This document shows, piece after piece, positions 1-10,810 of a DNA stretch of 64,000 nt. The stretch is from Ctena decussata (taxonomy: Eukaryota; Mollusca; Bivalvia; Lucinida; Lucinidae): positions 79,163,903 through 79,227,902 of the forward strand of contig OZ022499.1 of NCBI GenBank assembly GCA_963989385.1, in the 5' to 3' direction. The notes beneath the pieces were generated by a model, which saw nothing but the letters and a program-made list of their open reading frames with translations, made no database searches and was not told the DNA's origin. The stretch's first letter is position 1. The number at the start of each line of letters is the position of its first letter. Both the position numbers and the translations under genes were made by a program.

Positions 1-45
<45 letters not shown>

Positions 46-214
46 CGATCGATCGATCGATCGATCGATCGATCTATCTATCTAGTCTGCCTGCCTGTCT
101 GTCTGTCTGTCTGTCTGTCTGTATACCTACCTATCTACCAACTACCTTTGTATGTATGTATGTATGTATGTATGTATGTATGTATGTATGTATGTATGTA
201 TGTATGTATGTATG

Positions 215-278
<64 letters not shown>

Positions 279-321
279 ATGTATGTATGTATGTATGTAT
301 GTATGTTTGTATGTATGTATG

Positions 322-386
<65 letters not shown>
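1..386. repeat. Compound tetranucleotide microsatellite
   Basis: Consecutive blocks of TAGA, GATC, TCTG/CTGT, TATG and TCTA repeats fill the first 386 bases. The block order changes sharply, so this is a compound array rather than one expanded motif. The long reading frames here (alternating M-Y-V-C and I-Y-L-S) only translate the repeat and are not genes. The array stops where a SINE begins, and the TCTA motif resumes after it. Confidence 0.97.
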
Positions 387-389
<3 letters not shown>

Positions 390-392
390 GCA

Positions 393-665
393 GGGCCGGG
401 TAGCGCAAACGGTAGGGCACCTGACTCGTTAGTCAGAGGTCCTGGGTTCGAATCCCGGTCTGGCCACATACTTTCGTTTCTCCTTCCGCTGATTCAAGAA
501 GGGCAGTTGTCAGTTACTGGCGAAAGTATGTGCACTTAGTACTGGTTAACCGCTTAGGAGGTCTAAGCCTGCCAAGTAATAGTGTGGTTAGGTTAACTGA
601 GCGTCCCGACATGACCTTAGTTGTTTACCGTGGACGTTAAGCATCAAATCAACCAACCAACCAAA
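393..665 (+). mobile_element. tRNA-derived SINE, copy 1
   Basis: A tRNA-like head (about 394-466) is followed by a roughly 190-base body and a short CAAC/ACCA-rich tail ending in A residues. The body from CATACTTT to GTGGACGTTAAGCA is nearly identical to the copy at 21467-21740, which proves a dispersed family. The head has a recognisable A box (TAGCGCAAACGG) and B box (GGTTCGAATCC), as expected of a pol III SINE. The element sits inside a TCTA microsatellite, so the target duplication cannot be told from the repeat. Confidence 0.85.
394..466 (+). other. tRNA-like SINE head (Thr-like, CGT)
   Basis: The 73-base segment can fold like a tRNA. The 7-bp acceptor pairs GGCCGGG with TCTGGCC using two G-T wobbles, and the T arm is CTGGG-TTCGAAT-CCCGG. 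The presumed anticodon loop CTCGTTA would read CGT, but the best 5-bp stem (CTGAC/GTCAG) leaves only six loop bases. The other copy has CAT in the same place. A functional tRNA is therefore unlikely; this is a SINE promoter region derived from a tRNA. Confidence 0.7.
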
Positions 666-760
666 AAATCTATCTATCTATCTATCAGGTCATGGATTAG
701 TCATCTAGCATGTCAACCACTAAACTACTGCCACTCCTGTCTTGAGTGTAAACCAAGGTA

Positions 761-762
<2 letters not shown>

Positions 763-826
<64 letters not shown>
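763..826. repeat. (ATCT)n microsatellite
   Basis: About sixteen ATCT repeats run uninterrupted, followed by a short ATCA/GATC tract. The rest of 666-944 is unique-looking sequence with no gene or repeat I recognise. Confidence 0.95.
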
Positions 827-829
<3 letters not shown>

Positions 830-944
830 GATCAATCAATTGATCGATTGATCGATCGATGCTGCCATCGCGGACATTCTAGGCAGGTTGCACTGTCGAA
901 CCTTAGAAAGTATGTTGAAAAAGGAGTAAAAAGTTAAAAAGTTT

Positions 945-1877
945 GGACGAGTCATTTATTATGAGGTGGGGGCGGGGGCAGCGGGGGTGGGTACATTTAG
1001 GGGGGGGGGTCGGAATTATTTTTGGTGATGCACTGGGAAGGGGGGGGGGTCGGAAATCAATATGCCTCGGAGCAGGGGGGGGGGGGGTCATACATTTTAT
1101 TATGCATATGGGTGGGGGTCAGAATTCTTCCATCAGACTTCATTCTTAAAAATGTCTGAGCTTCTGGAGGCTTCGTCCCCAGACACCCCCCCCCCATTAC
1201 TCCGTAATTTTCATACTCTTTTCATTCAAACTCAAAATTTAAAGACATTTATGGAAATGATACACACACACAAAAAAATGAGCAGCTTCATATCAAAAAC
1301 AGATCTTTTCATTGATTAACTGAAAGAACAGTATGAAAGTGTCTATAAAACCATGTCAAGTAGATGATTTTGTTCTCAATTGAATTTAATGCCTGCATTT
1401 GTGATATCAGCTCTCCAGGTGCCTTTTCATCAGCAAAACTACTGTGGCTTCTGGGCCTGCACCCCCAGACCCCCGTCCCCACACAGAGGCTCTATTAATA
1501 TTATTAACAGTTATAATTATTAAGCATTCGACAACAGATTTCTGGATAGCCAGAAGCAGAAACAAAGTGCAAGAAATGCAGACAAAAGTTTAAACAGACC
1601 ATAATTAATTAACCTGATAGAATAAGAAAATGTTCATTGTGTTTCATACAGATTTTGATTGAGGTCAGTCTGACATGGTGTATTTGTGTGATGGTAGCTG
1701 GCATTTGGGGGGGGGGTCATAAAATGTTTTGTCACCTATCTGGGTGGGGGGGGGGGAGGGGTCGGAAAAATATTTTTGGTGAGACATGGGGAGGGGGTTG
1801 GAAAAATTTTGGTGAACCATATGAAAATGTACACCCCCCCCCCCCCCCTACCCCACCTGATAATAAATGACTCGTCC
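945..1877. mobile_element. G-rich inverted-repeat element (MITE-like)
   Basis: GGACGAGTCATTTATTAT at 945 reappears inverted at 1860-1877 as ATAATAAATGACTCGTCC. The match continues with gaps through the neighbouring G tract and a TACATTT motif, about 55 bases in all. Both ends carry runs of 7-15 G (left) or C (right), with a GGTCGGAA...TTTTTGGTGA motif repeated inside. There is no transposase frame, and the small frames are G-run translations. No clear target duplication was found. A nonautonomous DNA transposon is the likeliest identity, superfamily unknown. Confidence 0.65.
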
Positions 1878-2513
1878 CTTAGGCAAGTATGATAGTCAAG
1901 GCGATGAAAGATAAGATAAGATGAGATAAGATAAGATAAGATAAGATATTTATTAGCCAATTATGGACCATTTTCATGGTATAGAATTAACTATAAATTG
2001 CATGAACATACATATTACAATAACAAATATTTTGTTAATTTTGGATAAAACATATAAACACACAATAACGAATTATAGACTTAACCAATACACGTTACCA
2101 CTCACACATTATAATCACAGGACATCTGCACAATAACGCTCAGTCCAGTATGAAAATAACGTCATTGAAACATATGTAGATGCTTATTTTAAAATGCAAC
2201 ACAGCATATTATCAAAGTCGAGTACCCCTTTCATGAAATCCATTAGACCAGTTCAAAACTGCAACATATACTTTGCTCGGCAAGGTTCGCAAAATACAAA
2301 TTGTTGAACTCGTCCAATATGAAATCACAAAATGTTGAACCAATAAAAGGTTCCCATCATAGACAGATGGTATGAGACGAATGAGAATATACATGTGCCC
2401 GATAAACCAAACATTCCATGACACAGTAACTATCGTACATTGCGCAAGCTAAAACATTTATAGACAAAATCGGCTAGTTTTTGTATAATATCAGTATCTT
2501 CGCATGTCATCAG

Positions 2514-2747
2514 TCAGATCATTTTTGCAGAATCACCAAGAGTGTTGAAAGAAGGAACTAAATCTATTATGTATTTGAAAAACATATATCTTTCGGGATC
2601 ATAGAAGGGACAACTGCATAGGAAGTGTTTCTCATCTTCAACTTGATTTAAACTGCAACATTTACAAATTCTTTCTGAAAATGGTTTCTTTATATATCTG
2701 CCAGATTCTACTTCTAGCTTGTGAGAACTTATTCTCAACGAAGTCAA
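2514..2747 (-). pseudogene. LINE C-terminal cysteine-rich fragment
   Basis: A 77-codon minus-strand frame contains ICKCCSLNQVEDEKHFLCSC. This fits the C-x2-C...H-x4-C zinc-knuckle-like motif seen at the C terminus of many APE-type LINE polyproteins, where a sentence like 'EDEKHFL..CP.Y' is common. It belongs to the decayed LINE spanning 1909-4540 and precedes that element's 3' untranslated region. Confidence 0.75.
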
Positions 2748-3260
2748 ACATTTTCGCCTGCTTGCATCAGTAGCTATATCTAAATAGTGTTCTCTTTAAA
2801 AGGAAGACTTACTACAAATCAAGTATCAACTGCAACCAACGTCCTTCTAAAGGCGATGGGAATTTGTTACGATCAACTGTCAGATGAAATACTCCGCCGA
2901 AAAACTGATTTCTTTTGATTCAGTTATAACGGTATTAAACCCGCTCAGTTAAACTCGCGGTAGCTAGATTTGTGACGTCAGATTTTCACTGTATTCTGTA
3001 AACCTCGCGCTCACAAAGTGACCGCCGCGGAAGTCGTAATGATGTAGCTGGCAGGTGCCGTACAAGAAAAATTTTGTGACTAGGATCAACTGAGCCGACG
3101 TCTATGAAGAAATGACTGACTGTCTGTCTTTTTATTATTTTGAGATAACGGTTTCTGAACCTTCTCCAACAATGACAGGCTGCAGTAGTGGATTGACGCG
3201 TAGTAAATAAATACAGTGTTCTTAATTTACCCTGATTTTGCACTGCCTCCTTATGAAAAT

Positions 3261-3446
3261 TTAAGAACCAAACATTTTATTTCTATTCTTCAGATTATTT
3301 TTAACTTGATCAAGATTGTAGTCTTCCATATTTACTTCACTTAAAATAAGTTTTACACCACTATGCCAAGACTTAAAACCTTTATTGTGTAAATCTGTAC
3401 TAGTTTGTAGTGTTTGACCAAGTAATGTATCCGAATTCGTTTGCAA
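3261..3446 (-). pseudogene. LINE connector fragment
   Basis: A 61-codon open stretch on the minus strand lies between the RT core and the C-terminal cysteine-rich piece of the same decayed LINE. It has no motif of its own. I assign it by position and orientation, and because its hydrophobic/charged pattern (HNKGFKSW, VNMEDYNLDQVKNNL) suits the region after the RT thumb. Confidence 0.5.
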
Positions 3447-4087
3447 CAGGCGAGAATAATACTTAGTAATATTTTCACAAATGTCATTATATAAAGGAAA
3501 TTTAAAGAGTAACTACACTTCAGGAACTGACTGAATCAGATCCCAAACCCTATCCCCAACATCAAAGGGAAAGATTGACAAAGACATCCCAACAAACAAT
3601 AAATTACAGGTGATAAGCCGAGTCAGCAGCTCTTTCCCAAATAGATGGCAACTCAGCTATCTTTATTGAACTAAATAATTTAGACCAACAGACGGGTTAC
3701 AACGGACTAAGCAAATTATATGAAAAACATTTAACAATTATTTTTACCTATTTTCTATTTTTATGATAGAAGGATTAAACTGAGAACACAATAAATTAAA
3801 CAGCACCGAACATAAAACAAATGCAACCGCAACAAAAGTACCGCCTTGGGACGGTCAGTAATAACTACTGGGGGTTTAAACCGGTTTTACTGGGCCCAAA
3901 CCTTCACCCTCACCCTCCGCTCATCGTCCTAATTCACCGACAGACGCCAAGTTAGATGCTTTAGCATGTACCCCTAGGATGTATTTACAATATTTCAGAT
4001 GCAATTTCTCGGCATGTAGATCTTTGTAAAGATTTTCGAGTGTTTGGTCAGAGGTGCGAAATTTTTTTAGCTTTTGAGGCCCGAATT

Positions 4088-4540
4088 TCACATCCATAAG
4101 TAAGAACAGGTTTTATTGTGTGATCGGTGCTTTTGATACAGTTCTGATGAAGCTGACGAAAATGTTCCAGACGCACAGAATGTTACACCTAAATATTTAT
4201 ACTCTTTGACACAATCTAATTTTCTACCTTTATATGTAAAACTAGTATTATATACTTTTTCCGCTTTATTGAAAATCAGAACTTTTGATTTGTCCAAATT
4301 TACCTCAAGACACCATTCATCACAGTACTGTTCCAGTTTTGTAATACATCCCCTGTAAACCTGCTTCTGTTCTTGATAACAAAATAACATCATCAGCATA
4401 TAACAAACAATTCAAATGGTACGTACCAACATCAACGCCACAACAGTCATTGTCATCCGTCGGGTAAATCATTTATAAATATTTTGAATAAATCAGGACT
4501 TAGGGTATCCCCTTGTCGGTATCCCCTTGTCGGACTCCAA
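4088..4540 (-). pseudogene. LINE reverse transcriptase core (broken)
   Basis: Read on the minus strand, the bases around 4500-4535 encode GVRQGD-like then SPDLF..INDLPD residues, the RT block just before the catalytic loop. The catalytic YADDVILLS follows at about 4374-4400. Downstream are LEQYCDEW, VNLDKSKVLIFN and EYKYLGV, typical of palm and thumb segments in APE-type LINEs. A 14-base tandem duplication (4504-4517 and 4518-4531) shifts the frame inside the GVRQGD block, and another frame change follows the YADD box. The piece cannot make an active enzyme. It is a fossil copy, clearly from a different LINE family than the one at 6388-9788. Confidence 0.85.
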
Positions 4541-4979
4541 CAGTTGAAAGATGATAGGTTAAAACTGTCAAGAACAGCTAAAAGCAGGTTAAAAACAAAT
4601 TACTCGGGGTCTAGGGCTTAGAGTGTTGCAGATTGCCAACAGAGACATTGAATATGTCAAGGTTTGGCAGGCTGACAACAGATTCTGGATGCGCATTCCG
4701 CTGTAAGACAGTCAATGGAGAAAAAGGATATCTGTAATAGTCCTTTGCTGTATGCATTTGCCTAAAAGTCATTGAATGGCAGTACCTAGAAATTCGAGCT
4801 TAGGTTCGACTTAATCTGGAAGTTGCACATCAACTAGGCCAGGTATTATTTTAAAGAGGAGATAAAGACGTGCATCCGCACGTTTTGCTCAAGAGAGCGT
4901 CAGCCAAGGTAAAAAGGGCATAAAAAGGGCAGCTCGCACCAAATGTAAACGCATCTGTAAATTTGCATCTGCCCAAAAG
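4541..4979. other. No gene; unassigned sequence
   Basis: Nothing coding was recognised. A short hairpin (ACGTGCATCCGCACGT) at about 4868-4883 may mark the 3' end of the minus-strand tandem-core element that follows. Confidence 0.5.
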
Positions 4980-5700
4980 GGCAGCGTAATCACAATATAT
5001 AAAGGTATATCTATGCAAGTTTGCTGGGAATCAAGCAAATGGCTAAAGAGATACATGTAACTCATTTTTAGTAATAATTTCACATATTTAAGTCCTTCTT
5101 CGACTTTGAAAACGAGGACAAGGTCACCAAATCTAATATGCTTTTAAGCTTGTCCCATATATTTATAGAAGTTGAGTGAAATTGCACCGATAGGTTCAAG
5201 AGATATCGTGGGTACAAGAAAAGACACGGACACCAAGGTTATCAGCACTGAAATCAATATATCCCCACTTCCCCTCATCTTTGGTGGAATTTGACATTTG
5301 TATGTTGGGTTTCGCGTTCAAAATGGAGTACCAAGACATAATAAACTCTTGTCTCCCAAAGGTATATCTTTGAAATTCCGGTAGGAATCAAACCAATGGC
5401 TCAAGAGATATTTCATTTATAGTGAAAATTTCATATATTTAAGTCCTTCAGGGGCCTCGAAAACGAGGCCAAGGTCACCAAGATCTAACCCGCTTGAAAG
5501 CTTGTCCCACTGATAAATCCATGGTGAAATTCCACCTGTTTGTTAAAGAGATACCATGGGTATAAGAAATTGTCACACCGACGCCAACATGGATGCCGAC
5601 ACCAACGAGATCTGCACTGAAACCAATATGCCCCCCTAATCTTTGGTGGATGGCGACTGATGGTAGAAGGTGGGGGAGGGGTGGTACATAAATAGATCGA
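4980..5700 (-). repeat. Tandem repeat units of about 350 bp (pearl-like core)
   Basis: The sequence from AAGTCCTTC...AAAACGAGG.CAAGGTCACC starts at about 5090 and again at about 5441. The half-unit before it (about 4985-5089) matches 5340-5440. On the minus strand each unit carries GTTGGTGTCGGCATCC-like GTCGG repeats. This resembles the tandem cores of the pearl/Helentron-like elements elsewhere in the window, but I could not define both ends. Reading frames here are incidental. Confidence 0.65.
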
Positions 5701-5928
5701 TTTATTATATCGCCCCATATACGTAGAATATAAACGTGCAACCGATGCGCATTTCTGTGTTAAACGAGGCTGAGCTTTTCTTACCTTAAACGGCAATTTT
5801 GCTATTGCATAAAGATACTTAATATTACATATTAGCTGGTCCTTGCCAGCAACATGAAGACGATGGTCAATAATGATGACAACTCCTCAGAGCATTCCTT
5901 TTGTAATCTTGCTGGAACCATGCCAGGG

Positions 5929-6072
5929 TCAGTGTTTTGCGTGGATTACTTCTTTGTAATATTTCCAAACGCCTTCCTCTGTAACCGTGATATTATCCAC
6001 ATCTGGGCATGGGTCACCATCTGGGTCTGGAACTGGAATGTTGGGCTCATTGTTGGTAAAGACGGACTGGTA
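5929..6072 (-). pseudogene. LINE fragment upstream of RT domain
   Basis: Minus-strand translation gives YQSVFTNNEPNIPVPD followed by DGDPCPDVDNITVTEEGVWK. This is the conserved linker just before the reverse transcriptase fingers in several invertebrate LINEs (SVFT..., then ITVTEEGV.K.L..L). A TGA ends it at 5929-5931 and a TAG lies immediately upstream, so only about 47 codons survive. The + strand frame over the same bases (5854-6168) is its shadow. The fragment differs from both other LINEs here. Confidence 0.75.
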
Positions 6073-6110
6073 CTATCCGTCTGCGATGTCTGCCTAGTCT
6101 GTAGATGTAT

Positions 6111-6387
6111 AAAAGATAGCTATTATCTTTCAAACATTAACATGGATCTATCCCAATCAGCTGATTAATTATATTAATTAAACATAAAGGTGTAGATACA
6201 TGTTAAAAATAAAATAGAAATTAAAATAAAATATTTATATAGCTGAGAAATAAAGAAATATAACTGAGTGGCTAGATTTCCAAAGCACGTCGGCGGCGGG
6301 TCGCTGCTTAGCCATACACAGACTGTATGGATAGGCGCCGTAGCCGCAGCCGGCTAGGGTTCAAATCCTAACCGCCCAGTGGGTGCT
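6111..6387. other. AT-rich spacer and possible tRNA-like remnant
   Basis: 6160-6250 is AT-rich and featureless. 6268-6380 is GC-richer and contains GGTTCAAATCC (6358-6368), a good pol III B-box match, so a degenerate SINE head is possible. The last eight bases, TGGGTGCT (6380-6387), form the left target duplication of the LINE that follows. Confidence 0.45.
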
Positions 6388-7726
6388 TCTTTTAATACGT
6401 CTCTACTATAGACTTTTTCGGACGTACGTATTGATATCCGCTTATATGCCGTGTAGAGGTCTTTCGGACAACATAGATGATTATAGCGACTGTCTGGATC
6501 AGTTAAACGAAATTGTGGCCAAATACAGCTCTTCGCATCTTATAGTTTTAGGAGGTGATATGAATGAAGATCTGGCGTTGCGGGGCCATTCGACCAGAGC
6601 CCGACTTCTGAAAAATTTCCTTGATGATTCAGCATTGGAAACAGTCAGCACAAGCCAAACGTATAGTAATTCTGAAGGTGTCTTAACATCTACATTGGAT
6701 TATATCTTCTATTCTAGAGATTTCTCCGATAAGATTGTGGAACTTAAAGCCATAGAGGACTTGCATACGAGTGTGTCAGACCATATTCCAGTATTATGCA
6801 AACTACAATATAAACTAGATAAAATTCATAGTGTAAAAGACAATAATAATCTTAAACTCACGAAAATATGTTGGAAAAAAGTCAACCAGGAGTCCTATAA
6901 TGCTAACTTGTCTTCAGCTCTACGCGGGTTGGATACTGATGTCAGTACGGTCGGAGAATTGGACAATTCAGTCAAGAAATTAAATGAGATATTGGATAGT
7001 TGTGCTAGGTCAGCAGCTCCAAATTCAGGAAAACGCCCACGAAAAGCTAAACTCAGGACATGGACGCCTGATGTGCAAAATGCGATAAAAGCCAAAAAGA
7101 AAGCGTTTTTTGAGTGGAAGCAGGCTGGAAGGCCAGATGACAAAGATAATGACACAGTAATAAACAAGAAACAGACAACAATTCTTTTAAGGCAAATATG
7201 CAGGCGTGAGGTCAGCAATGAAACCCTCGAAGAGCGACAAGTGATAATCGACTCGCGCAGCACTAATATGGCCTTATTTCACAAACTTGTGAATAAACAA
7301 CGTGGAAGGCTCTCGTCATTTATTAATGAGTTGCATGTTGGGGAGGACGTCTACAACAATCAACACGACATACTGTTAGGCTGGCGACAGCACTTTGAGC
7401 AATTAGCTACACCAACCAACGAATCCTGTTTTGACTCAGATTACAGAAACCTAACTGAAATGGAGCTTCGTCAAATTAGAGCCCTGTGTCAGAACCCAAA
7501 TGACTCTGAGTCCCCAATATCCAACAATGAAGTATTATCAGCCATCAAGTCATTGAACAAAGGAAAATCGGCAGACATCTATAATGTAACTGCAGAACAT
7601 TTATCATATGGAGCCGACAAGATTGTTCCAGTACTAACTGAGCTGTTAAACAAAATGTTCCAGCTGGGTATTGTTCCGGATTCACTGAAAGTCGGAGTTC
7701 TGACTCCAATTTATAAGCGGAAATGA
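6388..7726 (+). pseudogene. LINE polyprotein, N-terminal part: APE endonuclease and linker
   Basis: The frame encodes the C-terminal two thirds of an apurinic/apyrimidinic-type endonuclease, which nicks target DNA to prime reverse transcription. Visible motifs are ISAYMP (Tyr motif, about 6437-6454), LGGDMNED (Asp/Asn catalytic motif, about 6548-6571), STLDYIFYS, and VSDHIPV (Asp-His pair, about 6776-6796). The N-terminal Asn and Glu motifs are absent because of 5' truncation. A basic linker (KRPRKAKLRTW, then KAKKKAFFEW) follows, then the beginning of the RT domain with IKSLNKGKSAD and GVLTPIYKRK. The TGA at 7724-7726 ends the piece. The next codons continue in the same frame with the expected SNLESKNYRGI, so a single substitution (GGA or CGA to TGA) is the likely cause. 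Confidence 0.92.
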
Positions 7727-9562
7727 TCCAATTTAGAATCCAAGAACTATCGTGGAATTACAGTTACACCAGTATTGTCAAAAGTCCTTGAAACCATCCT
7801 GAGGGAGAGGATCAAACCAACTATTTTAGAGCAACAAAACAAGCTACAGCGAGGATTTACCGAGTCATCATCACCCATGAACTGTTCTTTAATACTTGAG
7901 GAGAGTATCCGTGAAAGCATTGACAATAATCAACCTACCTATATAGCATTTCTAGATGCTAAATCAGCATTCGATGTGGTTAGTCATACAAGTCTCCTTC
8001 GCATGCTCTACCATATGGGAATAGATGGACAGTGTTGGAATCTTATAGATAGTCTACACAGCAAAGCTGAAACAGTAGTAAAATGGGGAGGCCAACTTTC
8101 AGACAGTTTTTCAATCCACCAAGGAGTGAGGCAGGGCGGAATATTAAGCACTGATATGTACAAGGTCTACAACAACAAGCTGCTCGATCGACTTGAGTCA
8201 ACCATGCTTGGTGTCAACATAGGAGGTATAAATTGTGTAGCTCCTACATGTGCTGATGATACAACCCTGGTGAGTGGGAATCGCAGTGCCTTGCAAACGC
8301 TTCTAGGTATAGCAGTGGACTACAGCACCATGGAGCACTACCTTCTTCAACCAGTAAAGAGTGTTGTGCTTAGTGTACCAGCCCCCAGGAGGAGGAATAA
8401 GGTAGAAGATGTATACCAATGGACATTGAAAGGGGAACCGATGCCAAATGTCTCCGAGACTATGCACATGGGGATAATGCGATCCGTAGATACAGAGCAG
8501 TCTGCAACTAAGGAGAACATTCAAAAAGCTAGGAGAACCCTTTATAGCTTAATGTCCTCTGGCTTGCATGGAGAAAATGGACTTGACCCAGAATCAGCTA
8601 TCCATCTTATGCAGACATATGTAATACCGGTGCTGGTGTACGGCATGGAAGTGGTGTTACCAAAACGGAAATATATGGATATGCTTGAAAAATTCAATAA
8701 AAAATTCCTGAAGCTAATATTGTCATTACCAGTTAATACAGCTGATCCTGCAGTGTATGTGCTTAGTGGCACGTTACCAGTTGAGGGGATTATACATAAG
8801 CGTGTATTAACGTTTTTTGGGAATATTTCTCGATTACCCAAATCATCAATCGAGCATCAACTAGCGGTTAGGCAGCTTAGCGTGAAGTCGTGCAACAGTC
8901 ACAGTTGGTTCATTGCTGTGAAGGAAATCTTCTTAAAGTACGAATTGCCAGACCCATATGATCTGTTGGACATTCCACCATCTAAATTCCATTGGAAAAA
9001 AGTCGTGAATGAGCATGTAAACAGACATTGGGAAAAACACATTAAAGAAAGTGCTGTACTCTATACAAGTCTCAAGTTCCTTAACGTCAGTGAATTTTCA
9101 TGTGGCAAGAGACATCCACTGCTTAGAACATTTGGTAACATCAGGGAAGTTCCACGTATTAGTACAAAACTAAAGTTAGTGACTGGTACCTATATACTAC
9201 AAACGAACCGGGTAACGTTCAATCAAAATCAAGTTAATCCAGTGTGTCTTTTGTGTCACCGAGAGAATGAGACTGTCGAACATTTCCTGCTTAACTGTCC
9301 TGCTTTGGCTAGTCTTAGAAACCCTCTTATAGACACTATATTATCTCTGTGTGCTGGTGTGTACTCACCTACTAACAGTTCAGTTAGCTTCCTGCAGCCA
9401 ATATTAGACCATAGTGCATTAACATCCAGTCTGAATGCTAGTGATGGTGAACAATGGCGAAGCATTGAATTCCACTGTAGACGTCTATGTCACATTTTGC
9501 ACTGCGAGAGGTACAAGTTGCTGTCTCTGGTACCAAGGCGCCGGAGGAAAAAGAAACAATGA
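7727..9562 (+). pseudogene. LINE polyprotein, C-terminal part: reverse transcriptase and zinc knuckle
   Basis: Same frame as the endonuclease part. RT landmarks are NYRGITVTPVLSKVLE, YIAFLDAKSAFDVVSH (first catalytic Asp), GVRQGGILSTDMYKVYNN, and APTCADDTTLVSG with both catalytic aspartates. The usual aromatic before ADD is Cys here. Further on are the thumb-like SETMHMGIMRS, a long connector (PVLVYGMEVVLPK), and a C-terminal C-x2-C-x8-H-x4-C motif (CLLCHRENETVEHFLLNC, 9245-9298). The protein ends with a basic tail, RRRRKKKQ, at 9562. The first ATG after the stop is at 7775, but it is not expected to be a natural start. About 612 codons are open, with no frameshift. Confidence 0.93.
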
Positions 9563-9796
9563 ACTGTTTTTTAATCGAGGCAATCCGTCCCACACATTGC
9601 GCCTACTAATATGGTTTTATAAAAGTTTTAGACTGTAAATAGAGATAGGCTAACGTGTAAATAGAGTGGTGGATGTGAAAACCATTTTAAACCTGGTGTT
9701 TTAAAACTTTGAAGTATTCTTACTCCGTGAGGAGGTGTGCCTAGACGGGCAGAATCTATGACAACAACAACAACAACAACAACAACGATGGGTGCT

Positions 9797-10810
9797 GTAA
9801 AACTCATGCACAAGTCAGGTTCTATTTGAATTATCCGTAACGTCGCTTACGCATAACATCGCATGAATGAGTGTTGTTCATGAATGTATGAACATCGTCA
9901 GTTCAGTATAGGTTCATCCAAGGAAATCGTAGAAAAACCTGGCTCTCGTAGACAGATACATATTACCTGAGTAAACCTAACAAATGTGCCCAGTGATAAC
10001 CGAAAACGAGGTAGCGTTATCACGTGACATCTGTGGGTTTCGCTTCCGCTCTCATATGACGAAGAAACCACGTTGCCGATGAATTCGTAAGTTTATGTCG
10101 TATGTCGATCACCTCTGCTTAATTTGTGTTTATTGTAGGGAAATTCTGATAGCAACTACAAAGTACGTGTCGGCCTTCGGCTACTTGTAATCTGTTCCAC
10201 CGATATTTCGTTGCATAAAAGAACGACACCATTTCCCGCGATTTTTTTTTATTCTACGCATATCATTTCCGCTTTGCTGTATTTCTGTTTTTTTCCCCCA
10301 CTTTTGCCTAAATACAAGTGTAATACGATTAGCATAGTAATAAAAGAAAAGAACTTTGTGTTTTGAACTTTCTCGTATCCTAGGACAGTGACGCTCGTCC
10401 AATTTGACCACTGGCACTCGTTTCATACAAGAGCCACTGATCACCCTATATCCCAATGAGGAGGATGGATTTATTCCCTAAGAAACAAATGCCTGTGTCA
10501 GATATCCTTAAAAAACAGTCAAAACATCAGTCATTTTCTATAGACATGGGGCTGAAGCGTCCCCATTCCCAATGCCCACCAACCTGTTTATTCCCAATCT
10601 CGTGATATTTTTTCCCAACAGAGAGAAAACGGTAAAAGTATTAGTATGAAAAGGTTTTGTTTTATATGTATCAATAGAATGCGTAGCGTCTGTAACAACG
10701 TCTTGTAATTCAATATCGATTTTGCTGGTTTCTGGCTATTACACACAAGTGGTATTACTTCATGGAGTGTATGCAGGGATAAACGTTTAGCGGCCACATG
10801 TGATAATACA
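9797..10810. other. No gene; dispersed repeat at 9828-9935
   Basis: About 100 bases beginning GAATTATCCGTAACGT recur with some 80 percent identity at 33996-34095 (GAATTATCCGTGGCGT...), sharing the motif TGTATGAACA.CGTCAG and ending in AAGGAAATCG. It is a dispersed repeat of unknown type. The rest has no recognised gene. TGATAATACA at 10801-10810 is the left target duplication of the next element. Confidence 0.55.

Larger units (their letters stand above)
1909..4540 (-). mobile_element. Decayed non-LTR retrotransposon (LINE), 5'-truncated
   Basis: On the minus strand, pieces of one reverse transcriptase gene occur in order: a GVRQGD-type block near 4510-4540, a YADD box at 4389-4400, a thumb-like piece (4088-4390), a connector (3261-3446) and a cysteine-rich C-terminal piece (2514-2747). 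The 3' end is a (CTTAT)n-type tail, read on + as AAGAT repeats at 1909-1950. Several frameshifts and stops break it, and about 480 bases (2760-3245) show no similarity I can recognise and may be a later insertion. Upstream of 4540 nothing of the endonuclease was found, so it appears 5'-truncated. Confidence 0.8.
6388..9788 (+). mobile_element. Non-LTR retrotransposon (APE-type LINE), 5'-truncated, recent
   Basis: The insert is flanked by a perfect 8-base duplication, TGGGTGCT at 6380-6387 and 9789-9796. It ends in an (ACA)n tail at 9760-9786, the usual hallmark of target-primed reverse transcription. It begins within the endonuclease domain, so ORF1 and the first part of the endonuclease are missing. 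Coding sequence runs in one frame from 6388 to 9562, interrupted by one TGA at 7724-7726. The clade is uncertain: an I/Jockey-like group is plausible from the APE-EN, RT and CCHC order. Confidence 0.93.

Noticed and set aside
394..466. Functional tRNA gene
   Set aside because: Anticodon loop has six bases with the best stem, the D stem is imperfect, and the sequence is fused to a repeated SINE body also present at 21467.
148..539. Three overlapping + strand frames of 83-127 codons
   Set aside because: They translate TATG/TATC microsatellites and run into the SINE. Low complexity, no domain.
5854..6168. 104-codon + strand protein with Trp-rich segment
   Set aside because: Antisense shadow of a LINE fragment that makes better sense on the minus strand.
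6895..7263. 122-codon minus-strand frame within the LINE
   Set aside because: Antisense to the well-supported LINE polyprotein.
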